Assembly (NCBI GenBank): GCA_964618405.1
Contig: CAZUAY010000194.1
Span: 1 to 7,727 of the forward strand
Origin: JBBQIY01 sp964618405
GTDB taxonomy: Bacteria > Verrucomicrobiota > Kiritimatiellia > RFP12 > UBA3636
DNA length: 7,727 bases
Reading direction: 5' to 3'
A program made the translations under genes and the position numbers. This document shows positions 1-6,448 of the stretch, one piece after another; the first letter of the stretch is position 1, and every line of letters starts with the position of its first letter. The notes under the pieces are model-generated. The model was given only the letters and a program-made list of their open reading frames with translations. It was not told the DNA's origin and ran no database searches.

Positions 1-298
1 CCGGAATAGTTCCACGCCAGACAGCGATTGGCATTTTCGCCATCGATGATTGTATTTTCGGGATTTCCGCTTTCGCTACGGAGGATCAGGGGTTTGTTGA
101 TATACACCACATTGGGGTTGGAGCCCGGGTAATTCGTAGGATTTGACGAGGCGGTGTAGGTGCCGGCTTGCACCCAGATCGTGGCTCCATTCGTGGCGGC
201 GTTGACCGCATCCTGGATGTTGCTCGCCGCGTTGGACCAAGCGTCATACGGCCAGGTGTCGGTGTTCGTACCGTTGCGGGCGACGTAATTATCGGCCA
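1..298 (-). repeat. Long direct repeat, copy 2 (beta-helix N-terminal coding segment)
   Basis: Bases about 4-298 align without gaps to about 7317-7611, with a constant offset of 7313. Hand counting gives roughly 40 mismatches in 295 bases, or about 86% identity. Both copies are in the same orientation and encode the mature N-terminus of the two beta-helix proteins. The similarity ends at the signal-peptide codons. On the other side it reaches the window edge, so the full extent is unknown. Confidence 0.85.
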
Positions 299-371
299 CG
301 ACAAACGGAGGTGCCAAAGTCAACAGCAATACACATGCTCGATTGATGTTCAAAAAAAACTTTTGTTTCAT
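1..371 (-). CDS. Beta-helix (choice-of-anchor Q-like) exported protein B, 5' part only
   Basis: This is the N-terminal 123 codons of a gene that runs off the left edge of the window. The ATG at 371 is preceded by AAGGAG (379-384) with 7 nt spacing, which fixes the start. Residues 1-26 form a signal peptide (MKQK basic start, leucine-rich core, VVA before D27). The mature start reads YVARNGTNTDTW, followed by the segment IQDAVNAATNGATIWV and AGTYT. This is the DUF1565-like opening typical of secreted right-handed beta-helix proteins, in which a periodic series of 'dimension of the event' strands begins. Residues 27-123 are about 87% identical to the same part of the beta-helix gene starting at 7681, while the signal peptides differ. 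It lies 28 bp after the TPR-like gene, so it is probably the third gene of the same operon. The repeats, any catalytic residues and any surface anchor lie outside the window. The role is inferred as extracellular glycan binding or cleavage; the substrate is unknown. Confidence 0.85.
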   Translation of the reverse strand, partial: MKQKFFLNINRACVLLLTLAPPFVVADNYVARNGTNTDTWPYDAWSNAASNIQDAVNAATNGATIWVQAGTYTASSNPTNYPGSNPNVVYINKPLILRSESGNPENTIIDGENANRCLAWNYS

Positions 372-399
372 TGGATAACTCCTTCTTTTGGATGTTCAC

Positions 400-1302
400 T
401 TATTGTTTTGTGGTGCTCACGGCGGTTTGTGGCACCAGTTCCGCCAGCCGCGCCTCAATCACCTTCACCATATAGGCCGATATATCCGGTACCGCTAGGG
501 CATGCCGGTAAGCAGCCTGGGCATCATCGGGACGCTTGAGTGCTACATACACGTCGCCGTACGCCTGATGTATCCGGCACCGCCAGTCGGCGGCCATGGT
601 CTTCGTCTCGAGACTGTCAAGGAGTCCAATGGCCTCCTTTTCCTTCCCCTGCTTCGCCAGCAACTGCGCACATGCAATCACACTGTCGTACTTCGCAGCT
701 CCCACAACCGATGAGTCGGCCACCGTCTTGTAAGCCGCAAGCGCCTGATCGTCATCCTTCGCCTGATCTCGGTAGAAATTCCCCAGAGCCAGATTGGCGA
801 GTGCCAGTTGATTAGCCTCGATGGTGAAGGTTCGCGCCAGCAGAAAATCTTTTTCGGCGGCGAGATCACCCAGCATGGCGTATGCCCGCCCTCGGCACAT
901 GGCCGCATCGTAGATCAGCCGTTCGGCCCAAATTGCCAGATCCTGACCGCCCGCGGCGCTCACGACATCCTTCCAGCGCCGCTGCGCATCCAAGATTCGC
1001 ATCCGGCAAAGGGTTTGCAGCGGTTCCTCGCGGATCTGATCGGCTCGCTTCCCGGCTTCCTCGAAATCTTTACGCCGCACCGCGCACAAGGATGCCTGCT
1101 CCAGAGCTGCGTCGGAGCCCTGCGGCTTGCGGCTGGGACGGCCTGCAAGCTCCAAAAAAATGGCCTCCGCTTCAGCCATTTTTCCCGGCGTGCCGACCAG
1201 CCGCATGGCCTCCTGAAAATCTTCGGGGAAACTCGCAGTGGCCGCGCCGCTGTGCGTCGCAAACGCCAGAGTTAAAACGAGAAATAAAATTCGATTCATC
1301 AT
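400..1302 (-). CDS. Exported TPR-like protein
   Basis: This is a 300-residue protein with a signal peptide at about residues 1-22 (MMNR, hydrophobic core, then SGAATA before S24). The rest is almost wholly alpha-helical with degenerate tetratricopeptide units. The clearest is residues 241-272, where AYGDVYVALKRPDDAQAAY matches the TPR pattern (G at position 8, A at 20, P/A near the end). Others lie at about 129-162, 164-197 (LALGNFYRDQ... ALAAY) and 204-231 (AQLLAKQGKEKEAIGLL). TPR solenoids bind proteins, so this may be a periplasmic scaffold or partner for the neighbouring exported proteins; that is inference. The ATG at 1302 has GGAGG (1309-1313) at 6 nt, and a second ATG lies at 1299. The gene is 24 bp downstream of DUF4838 protein B and 28 bp upstream of beta-helix B, consistent with an operon. 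The intervening 24 bp contains an A8 tract (1318-1325 on the minus strand) and in-frame extra stops after the TAG. No enzymatic motif is visible. Confidence 0.85.
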   Translation of the reverse strand: MMNRILFLVLTLAFATHSGAATASFPEDFQEAMRLVGTPGKMAEAEAIFLELAGRPSRKPQGSDAALEQASLCAVRRKDFEEAGKRADQIREEPLQTLCRMRILDAQRRWKDVVSAAGGQDLAIWAERLIYDAAMCRGRAYAMLGDLAAEKDFLLARTFTIEANQLALANLALGNFYRDQAKDDDQALAAYKTVADSSVVGAAKYDSVIACAQLLAKQGKEKEAIGLLDSLETKTMAADWRCRIHQAYGDVYVALKRPDDAQAAYRHALAVPDISAYMVKVIEARLAELVPQTAVSTTKQ

Positions 1303-1326
1303 ATGCTTCCTCCACTATTTTTTTTA

Positions 1327-3777
1327 CTACTGAACAAATAAATTGGCCATCAATTCGAAAGCCGCATTAAACGCCTTACCGGTAGGCGACAGTTGGTAGA
1401 ATTCGGGTGTATTGCCGGCCAAGCGCTGCCGCGAGATCTGGATACCCCAAGGGAAGGACTTCGTGGGCATCGTCGCTTCAAGTGAGTTCGCGTCGATCCG
1501 GATCTCGACGGTCCATCGGTCCGCGAGCTTGCGCACCGCGCAGTCCGTGACCTTGTAGAACGAGGGCAAGTCTTCCGTATTGGGCATCGTGGGATCGCTG
1601 TCAAGGACGGCCCCATTGGGATTCACGACAATCAGCGGCTGGCGACCGTTCGGAGTCTCCAGCCGGATTTCCACGAAATCGCCAGACCAGATATCGGGAT
1701 TTTCGTTTTCTTTGCAACGCGCCTGAATCGTATCCATTTTGGGCTCCTGACAGTCAATAGCAATGAAGAGCGCTCCATCCGTGTACCGGAATGAAACGCC
1801 AGTCGAGATGTGTTTCGGCGTCTCACCCGTAAACATGTCTTTCAGCGGATAGAAGGTATAGCGGGGATTTATCAGGTTCTGATACCACCAGAAGGGCTTG
1901 GTCAAATCCCCATCAACTTGCGGCGACTGTTCGTCGGTAAACGAGAACGCACGAAGCTGAGGTCCCCGCCGACTGAGGCCCTCGAAAACCGTCTTCAACG
2001 GAGCCATTTCCTGAGCCATCATATCGATGCGCTGGCCGTAAATCGTGTCGCCGGCTTTCGCCTTCGCGCGATCCAGCAGATCAAAAACCTTCGGCACGTC
2101 CTCTTCCTTGATATAGCCGGTCGAAGCCGTAACCAGACGAGGTGCCTGACGCATCCAGACCTCCTCGGAGAACGTGAGCAGTTCACGCATTTCAGCAGCA
2201 GCGGGTCCATAGAAGAGCGTGCAGTACTCGTCGAGTTCCTTTTCGAGATCGAGATCGCGGTTCCATGACAGGCGGTTACGCAGGAAAAACATCAGATGGT
2301 TGATCGCCGGACGGTAGAACCCGTAAGCCTTCCCATCCCGAAACTCCGTGATCATGCCTTCAAGCAGCCAACCGTTACAATGGTCATACATAAAGTCGAA
2401 ATTTTTCTTGAGATTTTCGGTGAAGACGTATGGCATGGGAGGACGCACGCCCTTGTAGAGAGTATGTTCGTAATAATAGTCGTAGAACACGAACTGCCGG
2501 ATGTCCTTCACCTTGGCCAGCCATTCTTGAGCATTGATCCGGTAGTCGCTCATATGCACCTTGTCCGAGTGATGGGTGAAATAGATCGTCACATCGTCCG
2601 GAATTTCCTCCAGCGATTCGGGAATGCGCGACGTATTGCTGTAGGCATAAACAAGCTTGCGCTGGGTGTTGCCGGGATATTTCGCGTTATACCGGTCGCG
2701 CATGTTCATGGCAAAATCCCAGTTGTAATCGCTGAAGCGCCCGTCGGCGCCGCGCGTTTCGATACGATCCCACCCCTTCTTTTTGTCCTCGTCATCAATC
2801 GTGCCCCAGCCGTCGGGCTGGCAGAAGCTGACGAAAGGAAGCCTTGTGGGATACCAGCGATTCACGCAGTCCAAGTATTCCAAAAACGTCCTGCGGAACT
2901 TATCACTCGACATCTTGGGAGCGTGAAAATCAGGTTTGCCGTTAATCTTGCCGGCCAATTCGGGATCTTCCTGATGGTCGAGTATGCGCCCCGAGGAGTG
3001 CCAAGGGATCTGGAATTCGGCCATGCCGACTCCCATGGACTTGATCCACAGCGCATCCTCGCGTGTGGCGACATAGTAGCCGAAATTTCTGATTGCGAAT
3101 TCCGGTTCGCACGTGGTCTCCTGCTCGGGAATCACGATACTCTGCTTTACGGGGATTACTTTTCCGAGATCTTCGTTCGGGGCCGGGAAGGCCGCATACC
3201 AGCGGAAGCCCTGTTGTTCGAGCAGATGAAAAATGCCGTAGAGAGTACCGCTGCCAGTTTGTGGATGAAACTCGAGCAGCGGTCCGCTCCGAACCATTTT
3301 CTCTCGGGACAGGATGAACATGGGCGATCGCCATTCATGACCGGTGAATTGGTTCCACAGACCGCTGCGGTCTACATTATCTAGCGTTTTGCTGGAAAAA
3401 CCGCATTCCGTGTACCAGTCGATGTCACGCCCTGCCACCACCACATCATTACCTTTAGTCCAGATTTTAAAGCCGTCATGTTTAACGTCATCGAGCGTGA
3501 CCCCCAGTGCCTTCGTGGCGGCACTCTCGCCTACGTAAACGCGAGTCTGAAACTTCCCTGTCGGGGTGGTGACGATGTCGAGCTTCGCGCCCGACATCTT
3601 CTCGACGTACTTCTGAAGCTGTTCGGCAGCCACCCTCACACTAGCTTGCGCATCCTGATTCAGAATGATCTCGGCAGTGGATTGCTCATCCTTGACAAGC
3701 TCGGCGGCGAAAGTAGAAACTGCACAAAACAGACCCAAAAGGACTGTCCGTTTTTTCTTTAAAAAACATTGGTTCAT
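1327..3777 (-). CDS. DUF4838 / alpha-glucuronidase-N-like exported protein B
   Basis: This is a protein of about 816 residues. Residues 1-25 are a signal peptide (KKKR, then LLGLFCAVSTFAA before E26). Residues about 35-190 resemble the GH67/alpha-glucuronidase N-terminal domain: AAEQLQKYVEKMSGAKL, then RVYVGE, then GTLYGIFHLLEQQGFRWY. Residues about 215-480 are the DUF4838 (PF16126-type) barrel-like domain, with P321-D322-G323, an aromatic FYDYYYE strand, and later TLFYGPAAAEM. Residues about 612-816 resemble a CBM9/DOMON-like carbohydrate-binding domain (VDGDLTKPFWWY opening, SPTGK near the end). The family is linked to glycan processing, but I know of no reaction that can be assigned from sequence. 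Its paralog at 3889-6315 has a CxCxxC cluster just after PDG; here that segment is an acidic and basic loop (DDEDKKKG) with no cysteines. It probably heads an operon with the TPR-like gene and beta-helix B. The start at 3777 (MNQ) is set by GGAG at 3785-3788; ATGs at 3780 and 3798 are alternatives, and the latter has no ribosome binding site. Confidence 0.88.
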   Translation of the reverse strand: MNQCFLKKKRTVLLGLFCAVSTFAAELVKDEQSTAEIILNQDAQASVRVAAEQLQKYVEKMSGAKLDIVTTPTGKFQTRVYVGESAATKALGVTLDDVKHDGFKIWTKGNDVVVAGRDIDWYTECGFSSKTLDNVDRSGLWNQFTGHEWRSPMFILSREKMVRSGPLLEFHPQTGSGTLYGIFHLLEQQGFRWYAAFPAPNEDLGKVIPVKQSIVIPEQETTCEPEFAIRNFGYYVATREDALWIKSMGVGMAEFQIPWHSSGRILDHQEDPELAGKINGKPDFHAPKMSSDKFRRTFLEYLDCVNRWYPTRLPFVSFCQPDGWGTIDDEDKKKGWDRIETRGADGRFSDYNWDFAMNMRDRYNAKYPGNTQRKLVYAYSNTSRIPESLEEIPDDVTIYFTHHSDKVHMSDYRINAQEWLAKVKDIRQFVFYDYYYEHTLYKGVRPPMPYVFTENLKKNFDFMYDHCNGWLLEGMITEFRDGKAYGFYRPAINHLMFFLRNRLSWNRDLDLEKELDEYCTLFYGPAAAEMRELLTFSEEVWMRQAPRLVTASTGYIKEEDVPKVFDLLDRAKAKAGDTIYGQRIDMMAQEMAPLKTVFEGLSRRGPQLRAFSFTDEQSPQVDGDLTKPFWWYQNLINPRYTFYPLKDMFTGETPKHISTGVSFRYTDGALFIAIDCQEPKMDTIQARCKENENPDIWSGDFVEIRLETPNGRQPLIVVNPNGAVLDSDPTMPNTEDLPSFYKVTDCAVRKLADRWTVEIRIDANSLEATMPTKSFPWGIQISRQRLAGNTPEFYQLSPTGKAFNAAFELMANLFVQ

Positions 3778-3784
3778 CATTAAT

Positions 3785-3788
3785 CTCC
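3785..3788 (-). promoter_or_regulatory. Ribosome binding site deciding the start of DUF4838 protein B
   Basis: The minus strand reads GGAG followed by ATTAATGATG. Spacing is 4 nt to the ATG at 3780 and 7 nt to the ATG at 3777. The upstream in-frame ATG at 3798 has no Shine-Dalgarno, and would also place the charged stretch RNRR ahead of the signal peptide. The site therefore supports a start at 3777, or 3780 as second choice. Confidence 0.65.
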
Positions 3789-3840
3789 GATTTCTCATGG
3801 CTTAAGAGTGGCGCGTTTTCAAGCCGTTTTATGGATCATA

Positions 3841-3867
3841 AAAACAAATCGTCCGCTCCTTGCGGAC
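3841..3867 (-). terminator. Putative rho-independent terminator after DUF4838 protein A
   Basis: The minus strand has GTCCGC-AAGGA-GCGGAC (3851-3867), a perfect 6-bp stem with five G:C pairs and a 5-nt loop. It is followed by GATTTGTTTTTA, a T-rich tail. It begins 21 nt past the stop codon of DUF4838 protein A (stop at 3889-3891) and points the right way to end that gene. The stem is short and the T tract is interrupted by a G, so read-through into protein B is possible. Confidence 0.6.
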
Positions 3868-3888
3868 TGTCTGATCGCCACTACACAT

Positions 3889-6315
3889 TTACTCAACGAG
3901 CAACCTGGCAAATTTGGCGGGGTCGCCGAAGCGGCGCTTCCCCGTCGGCGAAAAGGCTGACAATTCCATCTGGCCTTCTCGTGGACGGTTACGACAGACA
4001 TTAACGTACCAGGGTTCCACAGCAGTCGGTTTGGCTCCGTTGACTAGTTTCAACGGGTCGAAACCGCCGCCCATGTGATCGGCAGTCGGAATTCGGATTT
4101 CCAGACTCCAGAAGTCCGGCCCCTTGAACGTGGCGAGTTCAGCCTCGGAAGACCACACCGAGTCGAGCCCGCTCTTGCGATCTAAGTCCATCACGAAGCC
4201 GCTCGAATTGATGACAATCTGGTAGAAAGTATGAAACGGAGTCTCAATGAGCAACTCGATCGCATCCTCGTTGAAAAGTGCCGGATCGCCGTTCTGTGTT
4301 GCGTTGGCAACAAGACTCTTCATGTCGGGTTCTTCGCATCGAATTCCGATCACCAGCGATCGGTTCGCCGTGTTCCAAGCCGCCCGGAAGGACGTTTTTA
4401 CTTCGGCCGGTTTACCGGTTTCGACTTCTTGCAATACGTACGATGTCAAGTTGGTCCAGAAGCTCTCCTCCAGATGCCCGTCGATCGTCAAATCCTCGCC
4501 GCTGCGTTCGCCAATCCGGACGACTGGTGCATCCTGCCGGTACGTGAGCAGTTTTTCCCTGCGTTCATGCAACAACTCAAGATACGCTGTGACCAGAGCG
4601 ACACGTTGACCATACACGGAATCCGGAGCCGCTGCGGCCAGTGCCGTGGACAGCAGTTCCAGTGCGCTATCCATCGATGCGATATCCATCCGCATCGTCG
4701 GCCAAGCTTTCTCCGAATACTCGATGAATGCCTTCATGGGCGCTGCGGCCGGTCCGTAGAACAATGTGTAGAACTCCTCGAGCATCGCGTCCACGTCCTG
4801 ATCAACGTCCCAGAGCAGGCGCAGCGTCACATAGAGATTCAGATGTGTCACGGCCAGCGGGTGCCAGGAAAATTCCGCAGGACTGCGGTGCAGGTAAACC
4901 TCTTGCAATTCGCCATTCGAGATCCCCTTGAGCGAACGCAGGTCTTCGGCGATCAAGCGTGGGAAGTAAACTGGCAGTCCTGCGTAGCCGTAGCGTTCGC
5001 AGTTATGAAGATAATATTCATAGATGTAGCCTTCCCCGGAGGACAGGACTTTCAGCCAGTCGCGACGCAAATCCAGTTCGCGCGCACGAATGGCTGGGTC
5101 GCTAAAGCTTGAACGCCACTGGCACAGCCAGAGCACCAGATTTGGGCTGAGCCGCTCGATCTTCTGCGGCGGCAGGGTGTAGGAACTGTAGGCCAGCGCA
5201 CTCACCTTGCGGTCTGGGTGCGTCTTATATAATTCGGTTGCAGCACGGTTGACGAAATCGAACACGTAATCGGACATCGCTCCGCTCCAACCGCGTTCCA
5301 GTGTGTCTTTTCCCGCGCACAAGGGGCACTGGCACGGCCGCCCTGCCCCATCGGGCAGATCCAGACTGTAAATCGGCTCGTCGCGCGAGTCGAACAGCCA
5401 GCGTGCGAACTTGAGCGTTCGCACGAAAAAACCCTCGGAGGAGAGGCAGGGTGCCCCACTGTAAGAATGTTCGACGGCGCGCTTCCCGTTCCAGAGCGCG
5501 TACCAGTCGGGGTGCGCTTCCTTGGTCTCGGTGCGCATGGTGAGGTACTTTAAACCATGGCAGAGCTGAGTTGTGCCGTGCAGTTCCTGACCGGCGAACC
5601 CACCCAGCCGCAGCGTCCAGAGAATCACATCATCATTTCCCTGTGTGTGCAGATACCAGTAGGAAGGCATCCGGTAGCCAAAATCTGGCGACGCTGTCCG
5701 GTCGACCGCCAACAGGGGGATGTCAGTCCTCTTCTGCACAATCTCGCCCAGTTCGCCCGGGAAATACCACCGTACGCCCAACTCGCGCAGGTAATCACAG
5801 ACGGCGTTGAACGTCCCTCCGTCGTCCCGCAGGTTGATGTCCAGAGCAATGGGATCAGCAAACCGCGAAGCATACGGATAACCGTAATACTCCCCCGGGG
5901 TGAGCGCATCCCACTCGTCCTGATTGGCCGGCCACGGCTCCTTACGTTCGTAATCCTTATCCGGACCGAGCAACGCCAGCCAGCCCGTCCCCGAGGCCAT
6001 CCGGTAGGCGCCATGCTTAAGCCCCTCGGTCTTCAGCCCCAACGCCTCGGTGTGCCTGCTGACGCCCACATAGATGCGTGCCGCTTTGCCTGTAGGTTCC
6101 GTCACGATCGGCAATGTCGCCCCCGATATCTTCTCGATGTAAGTTTGTAATTCCTGCGCCGCCAGCTTCGTCATTCGCGCAGGTGCTTCCGCAATAACGA
6201 TTTCCGCCCGTGGCACGCCTGCTTCAACAAGAAACGTCTCGGCTTGAACAAGGCCGCAGCCTAAACTTAGAAGACATCCGAGAAATCCGATTTTGATTTG
6301 CGTTATTATTTCCAT
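3889..6315 (-). CDS. DUF4838 / alpha-glucuronidase-N-like exported protein A
   Basis: This is an 808-residue protein. Residues 1-25 are a signal peptide (VQA before E26); C20 follows SLG, which is a poor lipobox. Residues about 35-200 are the GH67-N-like domain (AAQELQTYIEKISGATL, RIYVG, then YLRELGVRWYFPGELGE). Residues about 205-500 are the DUF4838 domain. It includes P321-D322-G323, the family-typical cysteine cluster C328-x-C330-xx-C333, then SDYVFDFVNR, VSALAYSSY and an aromatic YIYEYYLH strand. A helical part with TLFYGPAAAPM follows (about 517-527). Residues about 608-808 are CBM9/DOMON-like (IDGHLEESFW to FGDPAKFARLLVE). An extracellular or periplasmic role in glycan binding or hydrolysis is inferred; no catalytic pair is proven. 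The ATG at 6315 has AAGGA upstream at about 5 nt spacing. It is the diverged paralog of the gene at 1327-3777. It is followed by a likely terminator and preceded by beta-helix A across an assembly gap, so the true upstream spacing is unknown. Confidence 0.9.
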   Translation of the reverse strand: MEIITQIKIGFLGCLLSLGCGLVQAETFLVEAGVPRAEIVIAEAPARMTKLAAQELQTYIEKISGATLPIVTEPTGKAARIYVGVSRHTEALGLKTEGLKHGAYRMASGTGWLALLGPDKDYERKEPWPANQDEWDALTPGEYYGYPYASRFADPIALDINLRDDGGTFNAVCDYLRELGVRWYFPGELGEIVQKRTDIPLLAVDRTASPDFGYRMPSYWYLHTQGNDDVILWTLRLGGFAGQELHGTTQLCHGLKYLTMRTETKEAHPDWYALWNGKRAVEHSYSGAPCLSSEGFFVRTLKFARWLFDSRDEPIYSLDLPDGAGRPCQCPLCAGKDTLERGWSGAMSDYVFDFVNRAATELYKTHPDRKVSALAYSSYTLPPQKIERLSPNLVLWLCQWRSSFSDPAIRARELDLRRDWLKVLSSGEGYIYEYYLHNCERYGYAGLPVYFPRLIAEDLRSLKGISNGELQEVYLHRSPAEFSWHPLAVTHLNLYVTLRLLWDVDQDVDAMLEEFYTLFYGPAAAPMKAFIEYSEKAWPTMRMDIASMDSALELLSTALAAAAPDSVYGQRVALVTAYLELLHERREKLLTYRQDAPVVRIGERSGEDLTIDGHLEESFWTNLTSYVLQEVETGKPAEVKTSFRAAWNTANRSLVIGIRCEEPDMKSLVANATQNGDPALFNEDAIELLIETPFHTFYQIVINSSGFVMDLDRKSGLDSVWSSEAELATFKGPDFWSLEIRIPTADHMGGGFDPLKLVNGAKPTAVEPWYVNVCRNRPREGQMELSAFSPTGKRRFGDPAKFARLLVE

Positions 6316-6348
6316 TGTTTTCCTTTTGAGATCCTTGCACCCGAGACG

Positions 6349-6448
6349 NNNNNNNNNNNNNNNNNNNNNNNNNNNNNNNNNNNNNNNNNNNNNNNNNNNN
6401 NNNNNNNNNNNNNNNNNNNNNNNNNNNNNNNNNNNNNNNNNNNNNNNN
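6349..6448. other. Assembly gap (100 Ns)
   Basis: Exactly 100 Ns is the usual placeholder for a scaffold gap of unknown length. It falls where the C-terminus of beta-helix A and the spacer before DUF4838 protein A should be. Open reading through the Ns is an artefact. The true distance, the missing C-terminal anchor region and any extra gene in between cannot be judged. Confidence 0.97.

Noticed and set aside
1318..1325. A8 tract on the minus strand between DUF4838 B and the TPR gene, as a programmed slippage site
   Set aside because: It lies after the in-frame TAG and TAA stops of DUF4838 B, so ribosomes should not be translating it. It is more likely simple A-rich spacer ahead of the next Shine-Dalgarno.
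2296..3384. A 362-codon plus-strand open frame
   Set aside because: It lies entirely antisense to DUF4838 protein B, whose domains, signal peptide and ribosome binding site are clear. The plus-strand translation shows no recognisable motif.
3799..3825. Inverted repeat GGCTT/AAGCC ahead of DUF4838 protein B
   Set aside because: It has only 5 bp arms with a 17-nt loop and no T tract, so it is too weak to call an operator or terminator.
4231..5112. A 293-codon plus-strand open frame
   Set aside because: It is antisense to DUF4838 protein A, rich in R, C and Q in the way of shadow frames, with no domain signal.
5557..6150. A 197-codon plus-strand open frame
   Set aside because: It is antisense to the N-terminal domain of DUF4838 protein A, with no motif and no supporting context.
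3941..6315. DUF4838 protein A as a lipoprotein (SLG-C20)
   Set aside because: The residue at -3 is serine rather than leucine, and a good signal peptidase I site (VQA before E26) follows five residues later.
6224..6348. Continuation of the beta-helix A frame beyond the N gap
   Set aside because: The frame is kept open only because 100 Ns were inserted, and the residues after the gap overlap DUF4838 A's signal peptide in another frame. The gap length is not real, so the frame means nothing.
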